This document shows, one piece after another, positions 1-6,762 of a stretch of 20,550 nucleotides of DNA. Positions within the stretch are counted from its first letter, which is position 1, and every line of letters begins with the position of its first letter. The notes under the pieces were generated by a model. It was not told where the DNA came from. It saw only the letters and a list, made by a program, of their open reading frames with translations, and searched no databases. This stretch comes from JANNOG01 sp964516515 (GTDB lineage: Bacteria > Actinomycetota > Actinomycetes > Actinomycetales > JBBAYJ01), in contig CAZEYA010000053.1 in NCBI GenBank assembly GCA_964516515.1, positions 1-20,550 on the forward strand, read 5' to 3'. The translations under genes were made by a program, and so were the position numbers.

Positions 1-1932
1 GCACTGACCAACCTCGCCCATCTGGACTACCTGGGCGACTCGGTCGCGCCGCCCGAGCAGGCCGGGCACTCGACCTACCGCCTGGCCGAGGAACCGTCGG
101 TCGGGGTGCTGTGGACCTACGCCGAGCCCGGCGCCGACGGTGAGCTGCGCCGGGTCGGCGGCGGGCCTTTCGATCCGGCCACAGGCACGTACTCCCAGGG
201 CGCCTTCAACGCCGACGACGTCGCCCGGGCGAGTGTGGTGTATCTGCGGCACTGGCGCCTGACCGGGGACACCACGAGCCGCCACCGTGCCTACCAACTG
301 CTGCGCGGTCTCACGTACCTGCAGACATCCAGCGGGCCGGACGCGGGCAACGTGGTGCTGTGGATGCAGCCGGACGGCACCCTCAATCCCAGCCCGACGC
401 CGGTCGAGCTGCCCGACCCCTCCGACAGCGGTCCCTCGTACTGGCTGGCCCGGACGCTGTGGGCACTGGGCGAGGGTTACGAGGCGTTCGAGGGCGTCGA
501 CCCGGCCTTCGCCGCCTTCCTGGCCGAGCGTTTCGACCTGTCCCGGGCGGCGCTGGACCGCCAGGTGCTCCTCCGCTACGGCGAGTACCAGCAGGTCGAC
601 GGTGAGAGGTGGCCCGCCTGGCTCGTCGCCGACGGTGCCGACGCCAGCGCCGAGGCCGTGCTGGGGCTGTCCGCCTACGTCTCGGCCACTGGTGACGCCG
701 CGGCGCAGCGCAGCCTGTCCCAGCTGGCCGACGGCATTGCCGAGATGTCCACGGGCGATCGCCGCACGTGGCCGTTCGGCGCCGTCATGCCCTGGGCGCA
801 GTCGAGGTCGGTGTGGCACGCCTGGGGCGGTCTCGCGCCGGCGGCGCTCGCGGAGGCCGGTACCACGCTGCATCGGCCGCGACTGGTGTCGCCGGCCGTG
901 GCGGACTCCGCGACGTTCACGCCATGGCTGCTCACGTCGGGCGGGCCGGACAACGGGCGGCTGCCCACGTCGATCGACCGGAGCCAGATCGCCTATGGGG
1001 CGGACTCGAGGGTGCAGTCGCTGCTGGCCACCGCCGACGCAACGGGCTCGCGCGGCTTCGAGGAGCTTGCCGGCATCGCGGCCGCGTGGTTCTTCGGCGC
1101 CAACGCCGCGGGAGTGCCCGCCTACGACCCCGCCACCGGGCGGACCGTCGACGGGATCGCGGCCGACGGCACGGTCAACACCAACTCAGGTGCGGAGTCC
1201 ACGATCCACGGGCTGCTCACCATGCTGGCGCTGGACGCTCGGCCGCGGGTCGCCGATGCAGCCATGACGGCACACGTGGTTTCGCGGACCGGCACCGTCA
1301 CGGTGGAGGCGGAGATCGGCACGCTGAGCGGCGGCGCTGCCGTCGTGACGCCGGCGTCGTTGTGGACCGGCGAGTCGCAGTACGGCGGCAGCGGCTACGT
1401 CACCGTGCCCGACGGTGCCACGGTCACCCTGGCCGTGACGCCGCTGGACCAGGACGCGCTCGTGCTGCCGGTGGTGGATCTGCAACCCGGCAGCGCCGCC
1501 CGCACCCGCTGGAGCGGCGACGACCGGCGGCTCGGCGCGGTGCGCCACGGCGACGTGGGGCCGCAGGGCATCACGGCCGCCCCTGGTGCGCTGCTGCCCG
1601 TCACGTTGCCCCGACAGCTGCGTGCCGGGTCCACCGTGGTCACCGCGACAGGGACGGCGGGGATCGGAGCTGACGTCGCGAGGGTGGACGCTGTCCTCGT
1701 CGAGCCGCTCGTCAGCGACCTCGTGCTCGGCGGCAGGGACGCGGGCACGGTGCTGGTCCGCAGCGCGGCGTCGGGGCGGGAGTCGGCCACGGTCGCCGTG
1801 CCCGGCTCCGGCCCCGTCACGGTCCGCGTCTACGACGACCGTGGGCGGCTGCGCGAGACCGTGCGGCCGGGCGACGGCCGCTCGACGGTGGTTCCGGTCC
1901 TCGGCGGCGGGTTCAGCATCGCGCGGCGTTGA
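1..1932 (+). CDS. Secreted six-hairpin-glycosidase-like protein (3' part)
   Basis: The frame is open from the first base, so the start and any signal peptide lie upstream; 643 residues are visible and the gene ends in TGA. The first ~400 visible residues look like an (alpha/alpha)6 barrel of the six-hairpin glycosidase type: repeated helical segments with aromatic and acidic residues (SGPSYWLARTLWALGEGYEAF, WPAWLVADGADASAEAVLGL) and a closing block FFGANAAGVPAYDPATG followed by NTNSGAESTIHGLL. The last ~220 residues are rich in Val, Thr and Gly and probably form beta-sandwich or carbohydrate-binding-like domains. I infer an extracellular glycan-active or glycan-binding protein. I cannot assign a GH family, substrate or catalytic residue pair from the visible part. 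Nothing links it to the polyamine genes downstream, and two hairpins separate it from gabT. Confidence 0.6.
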   Translation, partial: ALTNLAHLDYLGDSVAPPEQAGHSTYRLAEEPSVGVLWTYAEPGADGELRRVGGGPFDPATGTYSQGAFNADDVARASVVYLRHWRLTGDTTSRHRAYQLLRGLTYLQTSSGPDAGNVVLWMQPDGTLNPSPTPVELPDPSDSGPSYWLARTLWALGEGYEAFEGVDPAFAAFLAERFDLSRAALDRQVLLRYGEYQQVDGERWPAWLVADGADASAEAVLGLSAYVSATGDAAAQRSLSQLADGIAEMSTGDRRTWPFGAVMPWAQSRSVWHAWGGLAPAALAEAGTTLHRPRLVSPAVADSATFTPWLLTSGGPDNGRLPTSIDRSQIAYGADSRVQSLLATADATGSRGFEELAGIAAAWFFGANAAGVPAYDPATGRTVDGIAADGTVNTNSGAESTIHGLLTMLALDARPRVADAAMTAHVVSRTGTVTVEAEIGTLSGGAAVVTPASLWTGESQYGGSGYVTVPDGATVTLAVTPLDQDALVLPVVDLQPGSAARTRWSGDDRRLGAVRHGDVGPQGITAAPGALLPVTLPRQLRAGSTVVTATGTAGIGADVARVDAVLVEPLVSDLVLGGRDAGTVLVRSAASGRESATVAVPGSGPVTVRVYDDRGRLRETVRPGDGRSTVVPVLGGGFSIARR

Positions 1933-1939
1933 CGGGGTC

Positions 1940-1992
1940 TCGGGCAAAGGGCCCGACGGTTCCGAGATCGATAGTGGTGGGCCTGTCCCACC
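1940..1992 (+). terminator. Two tandem hairpins after the glycosidase-like gene
   Basis: Two perfect 6-bp stems lie just after the stop codon. The first is TCGGGC/GCCCGA at 1940-1945 and 1951-1956 with a 5-base loop. The second is GGTGGG/CCCACC at 1976-1981 and 1987-1992 with a 5-base loop. Neither has a T-tract, as is common for terminators in high-GC actinobacteria. They sit between the upstream gene and the gabT promoter, so they probably end the upstream transcript. Confidence 0.5.
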
Positions 1993-1997
1993 CGCGA

Positions 1998-2012
1998 AAC
2001 GGTCGTTAGGAT
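1998..2012 (+). promoter_or_regulatory. Putative gabT promoter -10 (leaderless) and small palindrome
   Basis: TAGGAT at 2007-2012 matches the actinobacterial TANNNT -10 pattern. It is followed by exactly six bases and then the gabT ATG at 2019, so transcription would begin at or next to the start codon. A short palindrome, AACG-GT-CGTT (1998-2007), abuts the hexamer and shares its AACGG half with the dyad in the 14701-14852 intergenic region. I see no convincing -35. The pattern is seen directly; promoter function is inferred. Confidence 0.5.
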
Positions 2013-2018
2013 CCGGCT

Positions 2019-3374
2019 ATGACGACGCTTGCCGCACCCTCGCCGCTGGACACCGCCCCCGTCGAGCAGGTCCGTCGGCTCGTCACCGATCTCCCAGGGC
2101 CCCAGTCGCTGGCGCTGCAGGCCCGCCGCACCGCCGCGGTAGCCACCGGGGTCAGCGGGATGCTGCCGCTGTTCGTCGAGCGGGCCGGCGGCGCGGTGCT
2201 GGTCGACGTCGACGGCAACCACCTCATCGACCTCGGGGGCGGCATCGCCGTGGTCAACGTCGGGCACGCGCACCCCGCGGTCACCCGCGCCATCCAGCAA
2301 CAGGCGGCCAACTTCCTGCACACCTGCTTCATGGTCACCGGGTACGAGGGCTACGTCGCGGTCGCCGAACGGCTGGCACAGCTGACGCCCGTCACCGGCC
2401 CTGCGAAGGCGGCGCTGTTCAACTCCGGCGCCGAAGCCGTCGAGAATGCGGTCAAGATCGCCCGGGTGGCGACGAAGCGCGACGCTGTGGTGGTCTTCGA
2501 CCACGCGTATCACGGCCGGACCAACCTGACGATGGCGATGACCGCCAAGGCGAACCCGTACAAGAAGGGCTTCGGCCCGTTCGCGGGCGAGGTCTACCGG
2601 GCCCCGATGTCCTACCCGTTCCGCGATCCGGAGAACATGAAGGGCGACGAGGCCGCCGCACGCGCCATCGCCTACATCAGCACTGCGATCCCGCCCGAGG
2701 ACGTCGCCTGCGTCGTCATCGAGCCGATTCAGGGCGAGGGCGGCTTCATCGCCCCCGCCGAGGGTTTCCTGCCGGCGCTGCGCACCTGGTGCGACGCCAA
2801 CGGCATCGTCTTCATCGCCGACGAGATCCAGACCGGTTTCGCCCGTACCGGGCTGATGTTCGCCCTGGACTACGAGGGCGTGAAAGCCGACCTGGTGACC
2901 GTCGCGAAGGGCCTTGCCGCCGGCATGCCGCTCGCCGGGGTGGTCGGACGCGCCGACCTGATGGATTCGGTGCACGCCGGTGGCCTGGGCGGCACCTACG
3001 GCGGCAACCCGGTGGCCTGCGCCGCGGCCCTGGCGTCGATGGACGTCATGCGTGATGAGGACCTGCCGACCAAGGCCCGGGCCATCGAGGCCCGGGTGAT
3101 GCCCCGGCTACGTGAAGCCGCCGGCCGGTCCGCGACCATCGGGGACATCCGGGGCCGCGGCGCGATGCTCGCCATGGAGTTCGTCACCCGTGGCAGCGCC
3201 GATCCCGACCCGGGCGAGGCCGCCCGGGTGTCCAAGGCCTGCCACGCCCAGGGCGTCGTCACCCTGACCTGCGGCACCTTCGGCAATGTGTTGCGGCTGC
3301 TGCCACCGCTGGTCATCGAGCCGACACTGCTGGACGAGGGAATCGGCATTCTCTGCGACGCGATCACGGCGTGA
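2019..3374 (+). CDS. gabT: 4-aminobutyrate aminotransferase
   Basis: PLP-dependent class-III aminotransferase of 451 residues, the usual length for GabT. It should transfer the amino group of GABA to 2-oxoglutarate, giving succinate semialdehyde and glutamate in the cytosol. Visible landmarks are NSGAEAVENAVKIAR (135-149), the HAYHGRTN block near 162-169, IEPIQGEGG (234-242), whose Glu240 is a GABA-aminotransferase-type residue, IADEIQTGF with Asp268, TVAKGLAAGMPL with the Schiff-base lysine at 297, and GGTYGGNP (324-331). ATG at 2019 is chosen because a -10-like hexamer ends six bases before it and no better start or ribosome site is visible. The next aminotransferase gene starts 10 bases after the stop, so the two are probably co-transcribed. 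In this locus it would finish putrescine breakdown. The general class is certain; GABA specificity is very likely. Confidence 0.9.
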   Translation: MTTLAAPSPLDTAPVEQVRRLVTDLPGPQSLALQARRTAAVATGVSGMLPLFVERAGGAVLVDVDGNHLIDLGGGIAVVNVGHAHPAVTRAIQQQAANFLHTCFMVTGYEGYVAVAERLAQLTPVTGPAKAALFNSGAEAVENAVKIARVATKRDAVVVFDHAYHGRTNLTMAMTAKANPYKKGFGPFAGEVYRAPMSYPFRDPENMKGDEAAARAIAYISTAIPPEDVACVVIEPIQGEGGFIAPAEGFLPALRTWCDANGIVFIADEIQTGFARTGLMFALDYEGVKADLVTVAKGLAAGMPLAGVVGRADLMDSVHAGGLGGTYGGNPVACAAALASMDVMRDEDLPTKARAIEARVMPRLREAAGRSATIGDIRGRGAMLAMEFVTRGSADPDPGEAARVSKACHAQGVVTLTCGTFGNVLRLLPPLVIEPTLLDEGIGILCDAITA

Positions 3375-3384
3375 GAGCGACGTC

Positions 3385-4755
3385 GTGAGCACCGGCGGGG
3401 TCACCCCTGACCGGCTGGGCCAGCTGCACCACGAGGCCGTCGCCCGGTTCGAAGCCGACCGGCCCCGCTCGGGTGAGCTTCACCGGCGGGCCCGCCACGC
3501 GATGCCCGGCGGCGTGCCCATGTCCTGGATGGTCAAGTGGCCCGGCTCCTGGCCGACGTTCGTCGCCCACGCCGAGGGTGCCCACTTCACGTGCGTCGAC
3601 GGCATCGACCACGTCGACCTCTGCCTCGGTGACACCGGGGCGATGACCGGACACTCCCCCGCCGCGACCGTCGCCGCTATCCGCGAGCAGGCCGGCCGCG
3701 GCATCACGACGATGCTGCCGACCGAGGACGCGATCATCGCCGCGGAGGACCTGACCCGGCGGTTCGGGCTGCCGCAGTGGCAGTTCACGCTCACCGCGAC
3801 CGACGCCAACCGGCACCTGATCCGCTACGCCCGCCATGTCACCGGCCGGCCCAAGGTCCTCGTCGTCGAATGGTGCTACCACGGCAGCGTCGACGAGGCC
3901 TTCGCCGGCCTCGACGCCGACGGCCGGGTGGTCGCCCGGGAGGGCAACATCGGGCCGCCGGTCGATCTGGACATCACCACCGTCGTTGTCCCGTTCAACG
4001 ATGTCGACGCCTTGCAGGCCGCGCTGGCTCGAGAGGACGTCGCCTGCGCGCTGCTGGAGCCCGCGATGACCAACATCGGCATCGTGCTGCCCGACCCCGG
4101 CTACCACGAGGCGTTGCGGGAAGCCTGTGACCGGCACGGCACGCTGTTGATCATCGACGAGACGCACACGCTGTGCGCCGGCCCGGGTGGCTGCACCCGC
4201 AAATGGGGCCTGCGCCCGGACGCCGTCGTCGTCGGCAAGACGATCGGAGGCGGTGTCCCGGCGGCCGCCTTCGGGATGACCGAGGACTGGGCCCACCGGA
4301 TCCGCAGCAGCATCCCCCGCGAGGTCATCGACATCGGCGGTGTCGGCGGCACGCTGGCCGGCAACGCGCTGTCGATGGCCGCCGTCCGGGCCACGTTGAC
4401 CGACGTGCTGACGGACGCCGCGTTCGAGGCGATGACGGCGAGGGCAGTGGATTGGACCGTCGGCGTGCAGGCCGGCATCGACGCGGTCGCCCTGCCGTGG
4501 CACGTCATCCGGCTGGGATGCCGCGCCGAGTACGCCTTCGCGGCGTCGGCGCCGCGCGACGGGGCCGAGGCTGCGCTGGCCGACGACCTCCCACTCGCGC
4601 AGTACCTGCACCTTGCTGCGCTCAACGACGGCGTGTTGCTGACCCCGTTCCACAACATGGCCCTGATGAGCCCCGCCACCACGGCCGACGACGTCGACCG
4701 GCACTCGGTGTCCTTCGCCCGAGTGGCGCGTGAGTTGTCGAGTGAGTCCGGCTAG
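3385..4755 (+). CDS. Glutamate-1-semialdehyde-aminomutase-like class-III aminotransferase
   Basis: A 456-residue PLP enzyme. The frame is open further upstream but would overlap gabT, so the GTG at 3385, 10 bases after the gabT stop, is the likely start. The sequence resembles the GSAM branch of fold-type-I aminotransferases: TATDANRHLIRYARHVTGR (137-155), WCYHGS (163-168), IIDETHTL with Asp258, VVGKTIGGGVPAAAFG with the PLP lysine at 285, and GGTLAGN (321-327). True HemL makes 5-aminolevulinate for tetrapyrroles and is usually near hem genes. None are visible here and the motifs are divergent, so a catabolic transaminase or aminomutase acting on an omega-amino or beta-amino acid is more likely. 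Pairing with gabT suggests a substrate close to GABA or a polyamine-derived amino acid. The exact reaction is unknown. Confidence 0.75.
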   Translation: MSTGGVTPDRLGQLHHEAVARFEADRPRSGELHRRARHAMPGGVPMSWMVKWPGSWPTFVAHAEGAHFTCVDGIDHVDLCLGDTGAMTGHSPAATVAAIREQAGRGITTMLPTEDAIIAAEDLTRRFGLPQWQFTLTATDANRHLIRYARHVTGRPKVLVVEWCYHGSVDEAFAGLDADGRVVAREGNIGPPVDLDITTVVVPFNDVDALQAALAREDVACALLEPAMTNIGIVLPDPGYHEALREACDRHGTLLIIDETHTLCAGPGGCTRKWGLRPDAVVVGKTIGGGVPAAAFGMTEDWAHRIRSSIPREVIDIGGVGGTLAGNALSMAAVRATLTDVLTDAAFEAMTARAVDWTVGVQAGIDAVALPWHVIRLGCRAEYAFAASAPRDGAEAALADDLPLAQYLHLAALNDGVLLTPFHNMALMSPATTADDVDRHSVSFARVARELSSESG

Positions 4756-4761
4756 GCTCAC
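4742..4761 (+). terminator. Hairpin enclosing the stop codon of the aminotransferase gene
   Basis: GTGAGTC at 4742-4748 pairs with GGCTCAC at 4755-4761 (one G-T wobble) around a six-base loop. The TAG stop at 4753-4755 lies in the loop and stem. There is no T-tract. It may end the gabT transcript before the DUF4190 gene, but it could also be a chance structure. Confidence 0.35.
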
Positions 4762-4796
4762 GCGCGCCGTTTCACTCTTCGTCATCGCTACTGGTT

Positions 4797-4801
4797 AGGA
4801 G
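4797..4801 (+). promoter_or_regulatory. Ribosome binding site of the DUF4190 gene
   Basis: AGGAG at 4797-4801 lies four bases before the GTG at 4806, a short but usable spacing. It supports that GTG as the start and contrasts with the leaderless-type starts seen elsewhere in the window. Confidence 0.6.
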
Positions 4802-4805
4802 CATT

Positions 4806-5324
4806 GTGAGCCAGCCGCCCTACGAGCCGACTCCCCCGTTGGACCCCTACGCCAAGCCGCCCACTCCGGACGCCGCGGCAACTCAAGCCTTGTCCTCGCC
4901 TGCCCCGCCGGCACCTGCCGCCCCTGTCCATTACCAGCCGCCGCCCTACCAACCAGCCGCCTACCCGCCGCCCGGCTACGGCGGCACGCCCTCCGGGTAC
5001 GGAACCGCCTACCCCGAGGCGAGCCAGGCGACTCTCGCACTGGTGTTCGGCATCGTCGGGGTGACGGTGTTCTCGATCCTGGCGCCGTTCGCCTGGTGGA
5101 TAGGCCTCAAAGAGAAGCGCGCCATCGACGCCGGGCGCCGCGATCCCGCGAACCGCGGTCAGGCCGTTGCCGGGTACATCCTCGGTATCGTCGGCACCGT
5201 GTTGCTGGGCATCGGGTTGCTGGTCCTGATCGGATACGTCATCTTCTTCGTCCTCTTCTTCACCGGCACCATCGCGACGTCCTCGAGCTCCCTCGGCGCG
5301 GTCCTTCCCGGACTGACCGGCTGA
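4806..5324 (+). CDS. DUF4190-type membrane protein with Pro/Tyr-rich N-terminus
   Basis: A 172-residue protein. Residues 1-70 are low-complexity and rich in Pro, Tyr and Ala (repeated QPPPY, YPPPGY-like units), probably disordered and cytoplasmic. Two hydrophobic segments follow, about 76-100 (LALVFGIVGVTVFSILAPFAWWIG) and 121-153 (YILGIVGTVLLGIGLLVLIG). They are separated by a charged linker LKEKRAIDAGRRDPANRGQ. This architecture is typical of small actinobacterial DUF4190 proteins, whose molecular role is not established. The GTG start is backed by AGGAG just upstream. It runs toward the sortase gene on the other strand and has no functional link to the polyamine genes that I can see. Confidence 0.75.
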   Translation: MSQPPYEPTPPLDPYAKPPTPDAAATQALSSPAPPAPAAPVHYQPPPYQPAAYPPPGYGGTPSGYGTAYPEASQATLALVFGIVGVTVFSILAPFAWWIGLKEKRAIDAGRRDPANRGQAVAGYILGIVGTVLLGIGLLVLIGYVIFFVLFFTGTIATSSSSLGAVLPGLTG

Positions 5325-5354
5325 GCAGATCGGATCGGCTCGTGATCAGGCCGG
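5317..5354. terminator. Bidirectional hairpin between convergent genes, spanning both stop codons
   Basis: CCGGCTGA (5317-5324) can pair with TCAGGCCGG (5346-5354) with one bulged base, and GAGC/GCTC (5323-5326 with 5338-5341) offers an alternative inner pairing. The arms contain the TGA of the plus-strand DUF4190 gene and the TGA of the minus-strand sortase gene. Only 21 bases separate the two genes, so a shared terminator is plausible. Confidence 0.4.
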
Positions 5355-5996
5355 TACGGCCCACACGATGAGGTTGTCCCGGTAGCGGCGTGCCTGCGCG
5401 TCGAACGGACCCGAGCACGTCACCAAAGCCAGGCGACGCGGTCCATCGGCACGGAACAGTTCCGGCGGCAGGTCGGACTTGACGACCTGCACAACGGCGT
5501 CGACCACGTAGTCGTGGCGGGTCCCCAACCCGTCGACGACCGTGATGCCGTCCCCGGGGCCGGCATCCAGCAGGCCGGCGAACACCCCGAGGCCCTGAGT
5601 CGCGGAGTCGACGTGACCCGCGATCAGGGTGGTACCCACATCGACTCCCATCGGTGCGCTGCCGATCCACCACCCCAGCTCGGACACGTCGTCGGGCACC
5701 AGCAGTGACCCGTCCGCACCCACGGGCGCGAGGACCACGGGCGCCTCGACCTCGCCGAACTCCAGGGATGCCGGAGGGGCAATCCGCACGGCACCTCCCG
5801 ACGACACGCCACTGGGTTCGACGTGCTCCGGCATCTCCTCCGTCACGGGCGATGTGGTGCCCAGATCCCGCGCGGCCGGTATCACCGCCGGTGGGGATGC
5901 CGAGCACGCGCTGATCGCCGCCACGGCGAGCCCGAGGAGGACCACGTGGCGCACGCCGCGCCCCGAACTGGTGACTGCCCGGGACACGGCGTTCAT
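5346..5996 (-). CDS. Small sortase (class E/F-like) with lipoprotein-type signal
   Basis: A 216-residue sortase-family transpeptidase, which cleaves a C-terminal sorting signal and attaches the substrate to the cell envelope. The catalytic triad is visible: His128 in LIAGHVDS, Cys194 in LVTCSG and an Arg in RRYRDNL (203-206). The compact domain without the usual N-terminal TM anchor fits the class E/F actinobacterial group. The N-terminus MNAVSRAVTSSGRGVRHVVLLGLAVAAISAC ends in a plausible lipobox (ISA-Cys31), so the enzyme may be a lipoprotein anchored on the outer face of the membrane. I chose the ATG at 5996; a GTG one codon upstream is equally possible, and longer in-frame starts would run into the CHRD gene. 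It lies 17 bases after the CHRD gene, which is probably its substrate. Confidence 0.82.
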   Translation of the reverse strand: MNAVSRAVTSSGRGVRHVVLLGLAVAAISACSASPPAVIPAARDLGTTSPVTEEMPEHVEPSGVSSGGAVRIAPPASLEFGEVEAPVVLAPVGADGSLLVPDDVSELGWWIGSAPMGVDVGTTLIAGHVDSATQGLGVFAGLLDAGPGDGITVVDGLGTRHDYVVDAVVQVVKSDLPPELFRADGPRRLALVTCSGPFDAQARRYRDNLIVWAVPA

Positions 5997-6013
5997 CACG
6001 ATGACGAGGCGAA

Positions 6014-6640
6014 TCAGCTGGTCGCGAAGAAGCGACGGCGCAGGCCGACGACCAGAGCCCCCGCGGCAGCCACCGCGATGGCCCCACCGATCAGCCACTC
6101 GGCCTGGCCGGCGGCGCCGTCGGCCGCCTGCCCTCCGGTGCCCGTGTCGATCGATCCGGGTGCAGCTCCGGCTCCGGTGACGAGCTGCCCACGCGCCAGG
6201 CCGCCGGAGAAGCTGGCGGAGTGCACGTTGAGGTAGAAGTCGCCCGGGTTGGCGATGATCTCGGCGGCCAGCGCGGCGTCGAGCTGAGTCGTCGCAGAAG
6301 CTCCGGAGTTGATGGCCGACGCGTCCAGCGGCACCACCACATCGCCGTTGACGCCAGTGGCGCCCCGGTGGATGTGGCCCGCAGCCACTTGCTCACCGTT
6401 GCCCGCGACGCGCACCGTGTACGTCAGCGCGCCGGCCGGGGTGAGCTGGAAGCTGCCGGTCACGGTGGCGCCAGCCTCTCCGCTGCCGGCGGGCACCTCG
6501 TTCTCGCCGCTGCCGGTCGCGCTCAGGCTGACCGCGCCCGAGCCGGCGGATGCCATCGCAGGGGCGCCGGCAGCGAGCAGTGCCGCCGCGCCGAGCATCC
6601 CGGCGACGGCCGCTTTCGTGATCAAACGTCGGATGGTCAT
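6014..6640 (-). CDS. CHRD-domain cell-surface protein with C-terminal sorting-like tail
   Basis: A 208-residue secreted protein. Residues 1-30 form a Sec signal peptide (RR, then AAVAGMLGAAALLAAGAPAMA, with cleavage near ASA). The body matches the CHRD domain: SGENEVPAGSGEAGATVTGSF (44-64), LTYTVRVAG, AGHIHRGATGVNGDVVVPL (87-105) and DFYLNVHSASFSGGLARGQL (134-153). CHRD domains are beta-rich extracellular modules of unclear function in bacteria. The tail has SIDTG (163-167), a Gly/Ala linker, a membrane segment (about 182-200) and RRRFF, the layout of a sortase signal but with a non-canonical pentapeptide. ATG at 6640 is preceded by a strong AAGGAG. The adjacent downstream sortase suggests a dedicated enzyme-substrate pair. 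Confidence 0.85.
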   Translation of the reverse strand: MTIRRLITKAAVAGMLGAAALLAAGAPAMASAGSGAVSLSATGSGENEVPAGSGEAGATVTGSFQLTPAGALTYTVRVAGNGEQVAAGHIHRGATGVNGDVVVPLDASAINSGASATTQLDAALAAEIIANPGDFYLNVHSASFSGGLARGQLVTGAGAAPGSIDTGTGGQAADGAAGQAEWLIGGAIAVAAAGALVVGLRRRFFATS

Positions 6641-6647
6641 CGTTCAT

Positions 6648-6653
6648 CTCCTT
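6648..6653 (-). promoter_or_regulatory. Strong ribosome binding site of the CHRD gene
   Basis: AAGGAG on the minus strand, seven bases before the ATG at 6640. It is the best Shine-Dalgarno match in the window and fixes this start. Confidence 0.75.
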
Positions 6654-6706
6654 CGACAGTGACGCCACCCCAGCGGCGACGCCTTGCCTATGGACACGAG
6701 TCATCG

Positions 6707-6728
6707 CCCACCTGGGTTCACCGGTGGG
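6707..6728 (-). terminator. Hairpin between polyamine operon and CHRD gene
   Basis: CCCACC (6707-6712) pairs with GGTGGG (6723-6728). The stem extends by GG/CC after a one-base bulge, leaving a five-base loop. With the hairpin at 6743-6762 it could form a two-part terminator for the minus-strand operon. No T-tract is visible. Confidence 0.4.
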
Positions 6729-6742
6729 TCGCGGTGATTGTG

Positions 6743-6762
6743 TGACCCGCACGAGCGGGTCA
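6743..6762 (-). terminator. Perfect hairpin overlapping the stop codon of the last polyamine-operon gene
   Basis: TGACCCGC (6743-6750) and GCGGGTCA (6755-6762) form a perfect 8-bp stem with a four-base loop. On the minus strand its first three bases are the TGA stop of the saccharopine-dehydrogenase-like gene. It is probably the end of the seven-gene operon, although it has no T-tract. Confidence 0.55.

Noticed and set aside
3385..4755. Annotation as hemL (glutamate-1-semialdehyde aminomutase)
   Set aside because: Only the general GSAM layout is visible, the motifs diverge and the context is GABA metabolism, so a symbol is not justified.
3364..4785. 473-residue open frame on the minus strand
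   Set aside because: Antisense to the GSAM-like aminotransferase; low-complexity Gly/Arg/Val composition typical of shadow frames in high-GC DNA.
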